Source: Hymenobacter nitidus
GTDB lineage: Bacteria; Bacteroidota; Bacteroidia; Cytophagales; Hymenobacteraceae
Length of the DNA stretch: 64,000 bases
Assembly (NCBI RefSeq): GCF_020447315.1
Contig: NZ_JAJADQ010000012.1
Coordinates: 62,001 to 126,000 of the forward strand
Direction of reading: 5' to 3'
Shown: piece after piece, positions 32,504-40,449 of the stretch
Position numbering within the stretch: position 1 is the first letter of the stretch
Layout of the letters: the number at the start of each line of letters is the position of its first letter
Notes under the pieces: generated by a model
What the model saw: the letters and a program-made list of their open reading frames with translations, nothing else
Told to the model about the DNA's origin: nothing
Databases searched by the model: none
Position numbers and translations under genes: made by a program

Positions 32504-33301
32504 TTAGCTGGCCATAGCCAGCGTCGTAGGCGGTACTACATCCAGGCGCAGAAATTTCTCTTTGTAGTCCGCGGGGAGCAGGCTGGTGCGGGCCCATTTG
32601 CTCAGGGAGAAATGCTGGGTGTAGCGGTACACCAGCAGCACGGGCCGCAGCCACGGCGTGCGGCCCAGGCGCAGCCGCTGGCGCACCGCGGCTGGTACCA
32701 CCACCCGCTGGGCCTGGAGCAGCAGGCGGTAGCGCACCGGGCCCAGATGACGGGCGTACTGCTGATACAGGTCGGCGGTGAAGCGGCTGTGTTCCAGGTG
32801 ACTTTCCAGGTGCTGCTGCCGGTCGTGCTGCCACTGCTGGTGCGAAGTCGGCAAATCGGGAATGCCCATGCGCTGGCCCACGCGGGTAAACACCTCGAAC
32901 ACCTCGGCCTGCTCGGCCGGGCTTAGGGGGCGCTCCAGGGTTTCGAAGGCCCGGATAGAGTAGTCGATAAGCATGTAGAGCACGTCGCGGTAGGCCCAGG
33001 CCGGAATGGCCATGCCGCGCTTGGCTTCCACGGCCGCGTGAATGGCGGTAATGGTATCAATGGCCTGCTCGGCGGCGGGGCGCTCGGCAAACACAATCTG
33101 GCGGGCATACTCCACGGTGGAAAACAGGCGGGCCAGCGGGTCGGCGGGCAGGCGGCCGGTGAAGTACAGCCAGTCGACGGCCTTGTTGAGGGCAAACTCG
33201 GCGGCTGCCCCGGCGAAGATGAACAGCACCGTGTCCGCCTTGCCCCAGATAGTGCGCACCACCGAGCCTGGGGCTACAAAATATTCCGGCTGCTGCGGCA
33301 T
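32504..33301 (-). CDS. MpaB / latex-clearing-type oxygenase family protein (DUF2236)
   Basis: A 265-residue protein resembling the haem-containing MpaB and rubber oxygenase family. Evidence is the N-terminal VAPGSVVRTIWGKADTVLFIFAGAAAEF and the helical core with YARQIVF and AYRDVLYMLIDYSIRAFE. No signal peptide is evident. The substrate is unknown. The start is set at MPQQPEY (33301); a start at 33337 would add 12 residues. It is a single-gene unit with its own promoter candidate. Confidence 0.72.
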   Translation of the reverse strand: MPQQPEYFVAPGSVVRTIWGKADTVLFIFAGAAAEFALNKAVDWLYFTGRLPADPLARLFSTVEYARQIVFAERPAAEQAIDTITAIHAAVEAKRGMAIPAWAYRDVLYMLIDYSIRAFETLERPLSPAEQAEVFEVFTRVGQRMGIPDLPTSHQQWQHDRQQHLESHLEHSRFTADLYQQYARHLGPVRYRLLLQAQRVVVPAAVRQRLRLGRTPWLRPVLLVYRYTQHFSLSKWARTSLLPADYKEKFLRLDVVPPTTLAMAS

Positions 33302-33375
33302 ACTACTCAGTGTAAGGTAGAAATTGATACAGTTCATCCGAACGAAAGGAGCCGGATGGGTTGTTGTTACTGTCA

Positions 33376-33404
33376 CAAAGTTAACAAAGAACTTTGAAAT
33401 GCAA
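33376..33404 (-). promoter_or_regulatory. Bacteroidetes-type promoter for the MpaB-like gene
   Basis: On the - strand, TTG (33404-33402) is followed after 18 bases by TAACTTTG (33383-33376), an exact TAnnTTTG box. It lies 39 bases before the 33337 start and 75 before the 33301 start. The region 33405-33493 holds no gene. Confidence 0.6.
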
Positions 33405-33493
33405 AGTAAAGCCTAAGCCCATTGTGTTCAGTGGATAATAATCCACAGCGCCAAAGCCACGAAAGACAGGTAAAGGGGGCTGATTCAACGCAA

Positions 33494-33533
33494 AACTCCC
33501 GCTGCAGCCTCACTCGAAGCCGCAACGGGAGCT
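33494..33533 (-). terminator. Terminator of the GH11 gene
   Basis: On the - strand an 18-base stem (33533-33516 with 33511-33494) forms with four G-U pairs and a four-base loop, then four T. It lies 25 bases after the GH11 stop. Confidence 0.7.
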
Positions 33534-33558
33534 GCTATTACAATACTATGAAACTGGG

Positions 33559-34893
33559 CTATTCCACCGCTAGGCGCGTCGCCACCGACTCGCCAGCCCC
33601 CGTCACCTGCAGGTAGTACAGGCCCGGCTGCGTATCGAGCTGCACCGGAATAGTGGCGGGCCCCACGGCATCCAGCTGCTGTACCACGCGGCCCTTGCTG
33701 TTGCGGATGGTCACGCGGGCAGGCCCGGCGGGTAGCTGCACCATGAAGTTGCCGGTCGTGCTGGGGTTGGGGTACACCTGCGCCGCAGCGGCATCCAGGC
33801 TGGAGGTAGCCGCTACGCTTTCGGTCAGGAGCCGGCCGGCCGTGGTGGAAGCATTGCCAAAGCCGATGTAGCCGTTACAGTTCAGCCATTCGCTGTTGGC
33901 CCCGCCGCAGGCCCCGTTCTGATACACACCGGTATTGGTGCTCTGGTTTTCGGCCTGGCGGGTGGTGCCGTTCACGGTGATGTAGTCCACCTGCACGTCG
34001 CGGTTGGTGGCGTCGTTGGTGTACTCCACGTTGATGCCGCCGGTGGCGCTGGTCGTCACGGAGTAGTTCTGCATGGCCGTGCCCAAGGTCCAGGCGCCTA
34101 CCTGGGTGCCGCCTACCGTCAGGCGCATATTCTCGGTGCCATTAGCGCCCCGGGCCCGTACCACAATGTTGTTTGAGCCACCGCCGCCAGTGGGTGGGGG
34201 AGTAGTGCTGCCGCCCGTGCCCATGCTCATGCTGGTGATGTTGGCCGAACCGCTGCTCTGATAGCCTTCCACCGTCAGCGAAACTTCGTACATGCTGCCC
34301 ACCGTCCAGCCCCGGCTCTGCCAGGCGTTGAAGTGGTTGGCTACCGTAATCGTGCCGCTGGTGCGCTTGGAAGTACGCACGCTCCAGTACTGGTAGAAAG
34401 TAGCGTTACCCTGAATAGAAGGCTGATTCACGCGCTGGGTCCGGTACAGGTCGTAGGTGCCGCCGTCGGAAGTGACGGTGCCCACGGAAGTGCCTCCCGG
34501 AGGGCGCCAGGTGCCCCAGCTATCCACAATGTAATACTCGACCATGGGGCTGGTAAACCACCCGTACACGCACAGGTAGGAGTTGCCGTTGGGGTTGTAG
34601 CTGGCCGAGTAAGTAACGGTCTGGTTTTTGGCGCCGGGGCGCAAACCTTTGCGAGCCAGTAGGTTACCGATATTGCTCCACGTAACGCTGAAAGCGCCAC
34701 CTGAGCCCAGAGTCATGCTGCCCGTGCCGTTGTCTTTCCAGTATTCGTAGGTATAGCCACCCTGGGTGCCAATCTGGTTGGCCGTTATAGTCTGGGCATC
34801 CGACTGTTGAGCGCCGAAAAGCGCCAGCACAAATACCAGCAGCAGCGACATAGTCTGCCGGCCCGCTACGCGCGGTAAGTAGTTTTTGGTCAT
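33559..34893 (-). CDS. GH11 endo-xylanase with CBM60-like and type IX sorting domains
   Basis: A 444-residue secreted xylanase. After a signal peptide (LLLVFVLALFGAQQSDAQ) comes a GH11 jelly roll with nucleophile E119 in SPMVEYYIVDSWGTWRPPG and acid/base E209 in LTVEGYQSSG. A Pro/Gly linker leads to a CBM36/60-like xylan-binding sandwich, about 240-355 (NIVVRARGANGTENMRLTV, ending NGYIGFG). The final 75 residues (VYPNPSTTGNFMVQLP to LYYLQVTGAG) are a type IX secretion C-terminal sorting domain, so the enzyme should be exported through PorSS to the surface or medium. The ATG at 34893 begins the signal peptide. Confidence 0.94.
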   Translation of the reverse strand: MTKNYLPRVAGRQTMSLLLVFVLALFGAQQSDAQTITANQIGTQGGYTYEYWKDNGTGSMTLGSGGAFSVTWSNIGNLLARKGLRPGAKNQTVTYSASYNPNGNSYLCVYGWFTSPMVEYYIVDSWGTWRPPGGTSVGTVTSDGGTYDLYRTQRVNQPSIQGNATFYQYWSVRTSKRTSGTITVANHFNAWQSRGWTVGSMYEVSLTVEGYQSSGSANITSMSMGTGGSTTPPPTGGGGSNNIVVRARGANGTENMRLTVGGTQVGAWTLGTAMQNYSVTTSATGGINVEYTNDATNRDVQVDYITVNGTTRQAENQSTNTGVYQNGACGGANSEWLNCNGYIGFGNASTTAGRLLTESVAATSSLDAAAAQVYPNPSTTGNFMVQLPAGPARVTIRNSKGRVVQQLDAVGPATIPVQLDTQPGLYYLQVTGAGESVATRLAVE

Positions 34894-35304
34894 TGGGTTG
34901 GGGGATTTTGGTTGTAGGTAAGTAAGCAGGTCGGAATTCCGTTGTAACAATAGCCAATCATCCGGGCTAAGTGCAATAGATGTATAAACATATCATGTTG
35001 ATTATCAAACTAATAGTATCGGGCTCGTTTGCACAATCGTTTTGATAGGTAGGAGCCGAAGCAAATTTCCGGACGTTATTTTCGCTCTGCTAACCGGCAT
35101 ATCAGGCTATAAGCCTGTGTTACTGTGCCCCACCCAGCCCCATATCCGTTACTCTAGTCATGAAGCGCCGTCTGGCCTTCCTGCAACAAGCCCGTGAGAT
35201 GCTGCGCCGGTAACTATGGTAGAATTAGATTAATACTCTGATAGTCAGTTTGTTTTAGGGTTGGAAACCCGTATATTAAGGTATTCACTCTTCTTCTTAG
35301 CCCT
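34894..35304. other. Divergent intergenic region, GH11 to the small + gene
   Basis: AT-rich control region of 411 bases. TCGTTTGCACAATCGTT at 35025-35041 resembles the right half of the pectin operator at 42376, so weak shared control is possible. CAGGCTATAAGCCTG at 35103-35117 is a small hairpin. A 17-codon frame at 35160-35213 (see findings) is too short to call. TTAGTTTG on the - strand near 35006-35013 is one base off a -7 box. Confidence 0.4.
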
Positions 35305-35520
35305 ATGGAAAATCAGGACGCAAAACGGGCCCGCCTGCTGGTTGAGCAGTGGCTGGTGGCCCACCCCGAGCGGGTACTCAACCGCCGCCGCAAGCCCGCA
35401 GACCTGCTGAACTGGAAGCTGGCCGCCATTCACTCGGTGCGCACCGGCAACCCCTACGACACGGACGATATTCTGCGCTGGCTCGCCACCCAGGCCGAAG
35501 GCTCGGCTATGGAAGACTAA
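35305..35520 (+). CDS. Unknown small protein (71 residues)
   Basis: A short basic-then-acidic helical protein with no domain I recognise (MENQDAKRARLLVEQW to QAEGSAMED). High-GC codon use like the core genome, an ATG 35-40 bases after an AT-rich stretch and a strong terminator right after the stop make it a credible gene. No signal peptide or metal motif. Confidence 0.65.
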   Translation: MENQDAKRARLLVEQWLVAHPERVLNRRRKPADLLNWKLAAIHSVRTGNPYDTDDILRWLATQAEGSAMED

Positions 35521-35542
35521 GGCCGACACGCAAATGCAACAG

Positions 35543-35577
35543 AAAAAGCCCGTCGAAGTAGCTTCGACGGGCTTTTT
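35543..35577. terminator. Bidirectional terminator
   Basis: AAAAAGCCCGTCGAAG at 35543-35558 pairs with CTTCGACGGGCTTTTT at 35562-35577 around three bases. It separates the small + gene from the convergent pectate lyase. Confidence 0.92.
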
Positions 35578-35594
35578 CTGGGTACAAGAAGTGT

Positions 35595-37361
35595 CTATTG
35601 CTTCACGAACTTCGTGGTGAGCTGGGCCTTGGCGTCCTGGTAGCGCACCAGGTAAATGCCGCTGGCCAGCTTGCTGGCTTCTAGGGCCGTGCTGGTCGTG
35701 CCCACCACCACCGGAAACTGAGCCACTTGCCGACCGGCCGCGCTGAATACCGTTACGGTGGCCGTTTTGCCAGCTACGGGGTGCGTTACGGTCAACTGCG
35801 CGCCGGCCGGGTTGGGGTACACGCTCAGGCCCGCTTTGTCGGCTTGGTCGGCTTTGTTGCCCATCACCACCGAGGCAATGCCGTTCAGGTAGTTTTCGAG
35901 CATGGTATAGCCGTTGGCGGCGCGCACGTTACGGTCCGCGGGGTCGTTCGGGTTCAGGCCGTTGCTGGCTTCGAAGGCATCGGTCATGCCGTCATGGTCG
36001 GTGTCGGCGGGGGCGGGGCCGCAGGTCAGCACGGGCCAGGCACTCTGCGAGGTGCTGAAAGCTGTGCCGTGGGCGTAGCCGCCCTGTACGTCGATGAGGC
36101 GGCCTTTCCGCTCGCGCACGTTTCTGATGATGCGCTGGTCGAGTGTGTCGCGGGCGGGCAGCACGGCCCCCACGTTGGCCAGCACGGCCTCATACGCCTG
36201 CTGGGCCGTTTGGGTGGGCATGGGCAGGATGTTGAACGGCGTCGTAACCTTGGACTGGGCTGTGTCGGTGCGGGCACCGCCAGCCATTACCACGCCCAGC
36301 CAGTTGCGGTTCGTCACGGCGGGGTAGCCGTCTACGTAGTTGCCGGTCATGTACACCTTGGGGTAGGGCAGCACCGGGGCCGTGGTTTGTTTGCCCGGGT
36401 TCATAATCATGGACCGCACCGGTACGCTGCTCGAGTTGCCAGTGCTGGTGCTGGGGCCGTACTTGTAGTAGTTGCCCACCACGTTGTAGTTGCCGCCCTC
36501 GCCGCCGTTGGTGCTGTAGCTGGCCCAGTTGTAAATCACGTTGTTGCGAAAGTCGCCGTTTTCCTGGCCCGCGGTGTAGGGCGGCAGGTTGCGGCTACCT
36601 TCGAAGCGCGGATTGCGGCCCCGGCAGTGGGCAAACAGGTTGTGGTGAAACGAGGCATTCCGGCCGCCCCAGATACCGCCGTAGCCGTGGCGCTCAAAGT
36701 CGGTGTCGCCGGTTTCGAAGTGGTAGGAGTAGTCGAGCGGCTCGCTCATCAGGTTCCACTGCAGGGTCGTGCTGTCGCCGCGGTACACGCTCAGGGCTTC
36801 GTCGGTGCTCCAGCTCATGGTGCAGTGGTCGATGACGATGTTCTTGCGGCCCGTGCTGCCAAAGGCATCATCGGCCCCGGCTCCGTTCACCATGCCTTTG
36901 TTCTGGAACCGGTCGCCCATGCGGAAGCGTAGAAAGCGCACAATAACGTTGTCGGCGCTGATGGTAACCGGGTAGTCGGCCAGGCAGATACCTTCGCCCG
37001 GCGCGGTCTGGCCGGCAATAGTGGTGTTGGCCTTATTGATGGTCAGGGCCGAGGTCAGGCGAATGGTGCCGCACACCCGAAACACGATGGTGCGGTGCGT
37101 GGCCGTCTGGGCCAGGGCGTAGCGCAGCGTGCCGGGCGTGTTAGTGTCGGCCAGGGAGGTTACCTCAAACACGGTGGTGGGCACAGTCAGAGTGCCGCGG
37201 CCGCCTTTAGTGAACTTACCGGCTCCTTCGGCCCCCGGAAACGCCACCAGCTGAGCCTGAGCCACGGAAGCGGAGGCCAGCAGCGCGGCAGTAAAGGCCA
37301 GGCCCAGTTGCCGCTTGAATGTACGGATGGTGCCTTGTCGGAAAGTAAAGTTCGAATGCAT
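35595..37361 (-). CDS. PL1-family pectate lyase with type IX sorting domain
   Basis: Cleaves de-esterified polygalacturonan by beta-elimination. The 588-residue protein has a signal peptide (LGLAFTAALLASASVAQAQ) and a right-handed parallel beta-helix with FPGAEGAGKFTKGGRGG-like start (observed FPGAEGAGKFTKGGRGT), FEVTSLADTNTPGTLRYAL, VIDHCTMSWSTDEALSVYRG and HHNLFAHCRGRNPRFEGS. A calcium-type motif DTDHDGMTDAFEASNGLNPN follows near 470. The last 80 residues (VYPNPAGAQLTVTHP to YLVRYQDAK) are a type IX sorting domain. The ATG at 37361 starts the signal peptide. It is divergent from the CE8 gene over a region with two operator copies. Confidence 0.93.
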   Translation of the reverse strand: MHSNFTFRQGTIRTFKRQLGLAFTAALLASASVAQAQLVAFPGAEGAGKFTKGGRGTLTVPTTVFEVTSLADTNTPGTLRYALAQTATHRTIVFRVCGTIRLTSALTINKANTTIAGQTAPGEGICLADYPVTISADNVIVRFLRFRMGDRFQNKGMVNGAGADDAFGSTGRKNIVIDHCTMSWSTDEALSVYRGDSTTLQWNLMSEPLDYSYHFETGDTDFERHGYGGIWGGRNASFHHNLFAHCRGRNPRFEGSRNLPPYTAGQENGDFRNNVIYNWASYSTNGGEGGNYNVVGNYYKYGPSTSTGNSSSVPVRSMIMNPGKQTTAPVLPYPKVYMTGNYVDGYPAVTNRNWLGVVMAGGARTDTAQSKVTTPFNILPMPTQTAQQAYEAVLANVGAVLPARDTLDQRIIRNVRERKGRLIDVQGGYAHGTAFSTSQSAWPVLTCGPAPADTDHDGMTDAFEASNGLNPNDPADRNVRAANGYTMLENYLNGIASVVMGNKADQADKAGLSVYPNPAGAQLTVTHPVAGKTATVTVFSAAGRQVAQFPVVVGTTSTALEASKLASGIYLVRYQDAKAQLTTKFVKQ

Positions 37362-37478
37362 AAAGCCTCGGTTGAGTGGGATGGAAGCAGCGCCGCCCGC
37401 GAAAACCATCGGCGGAGTGCGGCAAGCAGAAGTTGATATTACTCAATAGTAGAGGCGGAAGCCGAAGGAGAGCCAGAC

Positions 37479-37511
37479 TTTATTCGCGCAATCGTTACCG
37501 GGAACGTTGCC
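37479..37511 (-). promoter_or_regulatory. Pectin double operator, copy 1 (pectate lyase side)
   Basis: On the - strand from 37511: GGCAACGTTCCCGG, TAACGATTGCGCG, AATAAA. Two AACGtt/AACGat cores are 12 bases apart. It lies 118 bases upstream of the pectate lyase ATG and is inverted relative to copy 2. Confidence 0.8.
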
Positions 37512-37601
37512 AAAGGTCGGGCTGAAACCAGCCGCGGTAGGTGGGTACTCACTTCACTTGACCTCCCTTCGGCTCTGACGCCGAGGCGGGCTAAGGGCGT
37601 C

Positions 37602-37634
37602 GGCAACGTTCCCGACAACGATTGCGCAAATAAA
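37602..37634 (+). promoter_or_regulatory. Pectin double operator, copy 2 (pectinesterase side)
   Basis: GGCAACGTTCCCGA, CAACGATTGCGCA, AATAAA. It matches copy 1 in 30 of 33 positions and points toward the CE8 gene, 77 bases before its ATG. The rest of 37362-37711 holds no gene. Confidence 0.8.
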
Positions 37635-37711
37635 GGAGGGGGCCAGGCCTGATACTGCTGGGCAATCAGCTTACTATTAAGCTCTGGTACTTCCCCCCAA
37701 ACCCCATTTCT

Positions 37712-40357
37712 ATGACTTCAATCCGTACGCATTCAGGGGCTTCCACACCGGGCTGCCGCCACTGGCTGGCGCTGTGCTTCCTGCTGGCCGCCCTTATTCT
37801 GAGCAGCGCCGCTCAGGCCCAAACCTACGACGCCATTGTGGCCAAAGACGGCTCGGGTACCTTCCGCACGGTGCAGGCCGCCGTAGATGCTGCTCCCACG
37901 GGCCGCACCATCGCCTACACCATCTACATCAAAAACGGCAAGTACAAGGAGAAAATTAACGTGCCGGCCAACAAGCCATTTCTGCAGTTTATCGGCCAGA
38001 GCGTGGCCAATACCATCCTGACCTTCGACGACTTCTCGGGCAAGCCCATGCCCGGCGGCGGCACCTACGGCACGTCCAACTCGGCCTCGGTGACCATCAA
38101 CGCCCCCGACTTCTCGGCCCTGAACCTGACCTTCGAAAACACCACCGGCGACGCGCCCCAGGCCCTGGCCATCAACGTGAATGCCGACCGCGCCGTGTTC
38201 AAGAACTGCCGCTTTCTGGGCGGGCAGGATACGGTGCTGGCCAACGGCAACGGCTTGCGCCAGTACTTCCGCGACTGTTACATCGACGGCACCGTAGACT
38301 TTATCTTTGGTAGCTCCCGCGCCGTGTTTGAGCGGTGCATCGTGTACGCCAAAACCCGGCAGGACGGCCTCAGTGGCAGCTACATTACCGCCGCCAACAC
38401 CCAGCCCGGGCAGGCCTTCGGCTACGTATTCCGCAGCTGCACCATTCCGGCCAACCGCGGCACAACCAGCTACGTGCTGGGCCGCCCCTGGCAGAACTCG
38501 ACCGGCAGCTCGCCGCTGGCCGAAAACAAGGTAGTATGGCTTAAAACCACCATGGCTACCGGCATCATCAAGCCCGAGGGCTGGCAGGTGTGGGACGCGG
38601 GCACCAACACCGCTCTGATTACCTACGCCGAGTACAACAGCCGCAAGTTCGACGGCCGCCCCATCAACGTGAGCCAGCGTGCCCCTTGGTCGAAGCAGTA
38701 CACCGCCGCCGACACGGCCCAGTACACGGTAGCCAACCTGTTTGGCACCTGGGACCCCTGTGCCGTAGCGCCCGGCGTTTGCACCCGCTTCACCCCCGAC
38801 ATTGCCGTTACTAACCTGCGCGCCACCAAGGGTGCCACCACGGCCACCTTCACCTGGAACATGGCCTGGGCCGTGAACCAGGCCACGTTTGAGGTGTTCC
38901 GTTCGACCACCCGCAAGGGCACCTACGCCAAAGTCGGTACCGATATCGTGGCCCCGAACGATACGACTTACAACTTCCAGGCTTCGGATGCTCTGCCCGC
39001 TGCCGGCGGCGCCTATTACTACTACATCCGCGCCTCAAAAGCCGGTCTGGCCACGCAAATCACCGATACGCTGGAGGTGTCGCGCGTCCCCACCATCGGC
39101 ACCACCGGTAGTCTGGGTACGTTTGCGCAGTACGCCAACGGCCCTTCGGCGGCCCGCACCTACCTGCTAACGGGCGAGAACCTGACTGTCAACGTAACCG
39201 TGACGCCACCCGCCGGCTATGAGATTTCGCCCAACGGCGGCACTAACTGGTACACGCCCACCACGCCGCTGGTGCTTACCGCTACCAACAACGCTATTCC
39301 CAACACGACCATCAGCGTGCGGCTCAATGCGGCGGCGGCTGGTACTTACGCGGGCAACATCACGCACAGCAGCACTGGCGCGGCCACGGTAGCCGTGCCC
39401 GTGAGCGGTACGAAAGTGAATACCACTGCCCCCGTTTCGGAGCGCCTGCAGATGTGGTCGTTGCGCGTGAGTGCCCAGGATAGCGCCGCGGTCCGCTCGC
39501 CGCGCGTAGCGGCTAGCACGCCCACGCTGCGTCGCCTCTACGTGTCCAATGGCACGACGGTAGCGACCGTGCCGGCCTATTCGGCCCGCTACGGCCAGGC
39601 TTTCGGGGCCAGCACCAACGGCGACGGCTCGTGGGGCACGGCTGCTCCCGTGGCCGGCCCGGGCGGCAACCTGAACCGCCGCTTCTACGAGCAGTTCACT
39701 ATTACGGCCACCGGCGGCCCGGCCCGTATCGACTCGGTGCTGCTGTGGTCGGCCTTCTTCAACACCAACAGCAACACCCGGCTGGCCGTGGTGTATTCAC
39801 GCACCGGCTTCACCACCGCTGATTCCACCGACGTATCGGGCGGCATGGGTCCGGCCGGCGCGCTGAACAGCACCGCCAACGGCGCTTTCGCCACGCCCAT
39901 CGTGCTCAATAACCAGAACACGGGCACCAACCAAAACTACCGCCTGGCCCTGGCCGGCGCTTCGGGTGTGCCGTTGGCCGCCGGCCAGACGCTGACTATC
40001 CGAATGTACTGGAGCTGCGGCAGCGGCAGCTCGGGCCGCTACGGTCTGCTGCGCGACGTGCAAGTGAAAGGCGAAGCGCTAACCATTACGAGCACTCACG
40101 CCGCGGCAGCCCTGGCCGCCGGCCTGGCCGTGTACCCCAACCCGGCCCAGCAGCAGCTAACCCTGACTCACCCCAAAGCTGGCGCCGATGCGGCCGTAAC
40201 GGTATATTCCTTTGATGGCCGCCGGGTCGCTGGTTTCAGCCCCAGGCCGGGAGCGGAACAGACTCCGCTGACGCTGGAAAGTCTGGCGAAAGGCACGTAT
40301 CTGCTGCGCTACAGCAGTGGGCGGGAAAGCCTGACAACCAAGTTTATCCGCAACTAA
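37712..40357 (+). CDS. Large multidomain CE8 pectinesterase with type IX sorting domain
   Basis: Removes methyl esters from pectin. The 881-residue protein has a signal peptide (LALCFLLAALILSSAAQAQ), a CE8 beta-helix from about 38 to 345 with VAKDGSGTFRTVQAAVDAAP, GGQDTVLANGN (catalytic Asp) and DGTVDFIFGSS (nucleophile Asp). Next come a fibronectin-like sandwich near 365-460, an Ig-like domain near 465-580, a further beta domain near 590-790 and a sorting domain (VYPNPAQQQLTLTHP to YLLRYSSGR). Most CE8 enzymes are about 320 residues, so the long C-terminal extension is the unusual part. A terminator follows. Confidence 0.93.
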   Translation: MTSIRTHSGASTPGCRHWLALCFLLAALILSSAAQAQTYDAIVAKDGSGTFRTVQAAVDAAPTGRTIAYTIYIKNGKYKEKINVPANKPFLQFIGQSVANTILTFDDFSGKPMPGGGTYGTSNSASVTINAPDFSALNLTFENTTGDAPQALAINVNADRAVFKNCRFLGGQDTVLANGNGLRQYFRDCYIDGTVDFIFGSSRAVFERCIVYAKTRQDGLSGSYITAANTQPGQAFGYVFRSCTIPANRGTTSYVLGRPWQNSTGSSPLAENKVVWLKTTMATGIIKPEGWQVWDAGTNTALITYAEYNSRKFDGRPINVSQRAPWSKQYTAADTAQYTVANLFGTWDPCAVAPGVCTRFTPDIAVTNLRATKGATTATFTWNMAWAVNQATFEVFRSTTRKGTYAKVGTDIVAPNDTTYNFQASDALPAAGGAYYYYIRASKAGLATQITDTLEVSRVPTIGTTGSLGTFAQYANGPSAARTYLLTGENLTVNVTVTPPAGYEISPNGGTNWYTPTTPLVLTATNNAIPNTTISVRLNAAAAGTYAGNITHSSTGAATVAVPVSGTKVNTTAPVSERLQMWSLRVSAQDSAAVRSPRVAASTPTLRRLYVSNGTTVATVPAYSARYGQAFGASTNGDGSWGTAAPVAGPGGNLNRRFYEQFTITATGGPARIDSVLLWSAFFNTNSNTRLAVVYSRTGFTTADSTDVSGGMGPAGALNSTANGAFATPIVLNNQNTGTNQNYRLALAGASGVPLAAGQTLTIRMYWSCGSGSSGRYGLLRDVQVKGEALTITSTHAAAALAAGLAVYPNPAQQQLTLTHPKAGADAAVTVYSFDGRRVAGFSPRPGAEQTPLTLESLAKGTYLLRYSSGRESLTTKFIRN

Positions 40358-40369
40358 CCGTCCTGTGAC

Positions 40370-40402
40370 AACGGCCCCGGAAGCTGCTTCCGGGGCCGTT
40401 TT
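40370..40402 (+). terminator. Terminator after the large CE8 gene
   Basis: AACGGCCCCGGAAG at 40370-40383 pairs with CTTCCGGGGCCGTT at 40387-40400, three-base loop, then TT. Confidence 0.85.
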
Positions 40403-40449
40403 GCGTTTTAGTAGAACCCTTTTCTTATCTGCCGAACAACCGTTTCTGA

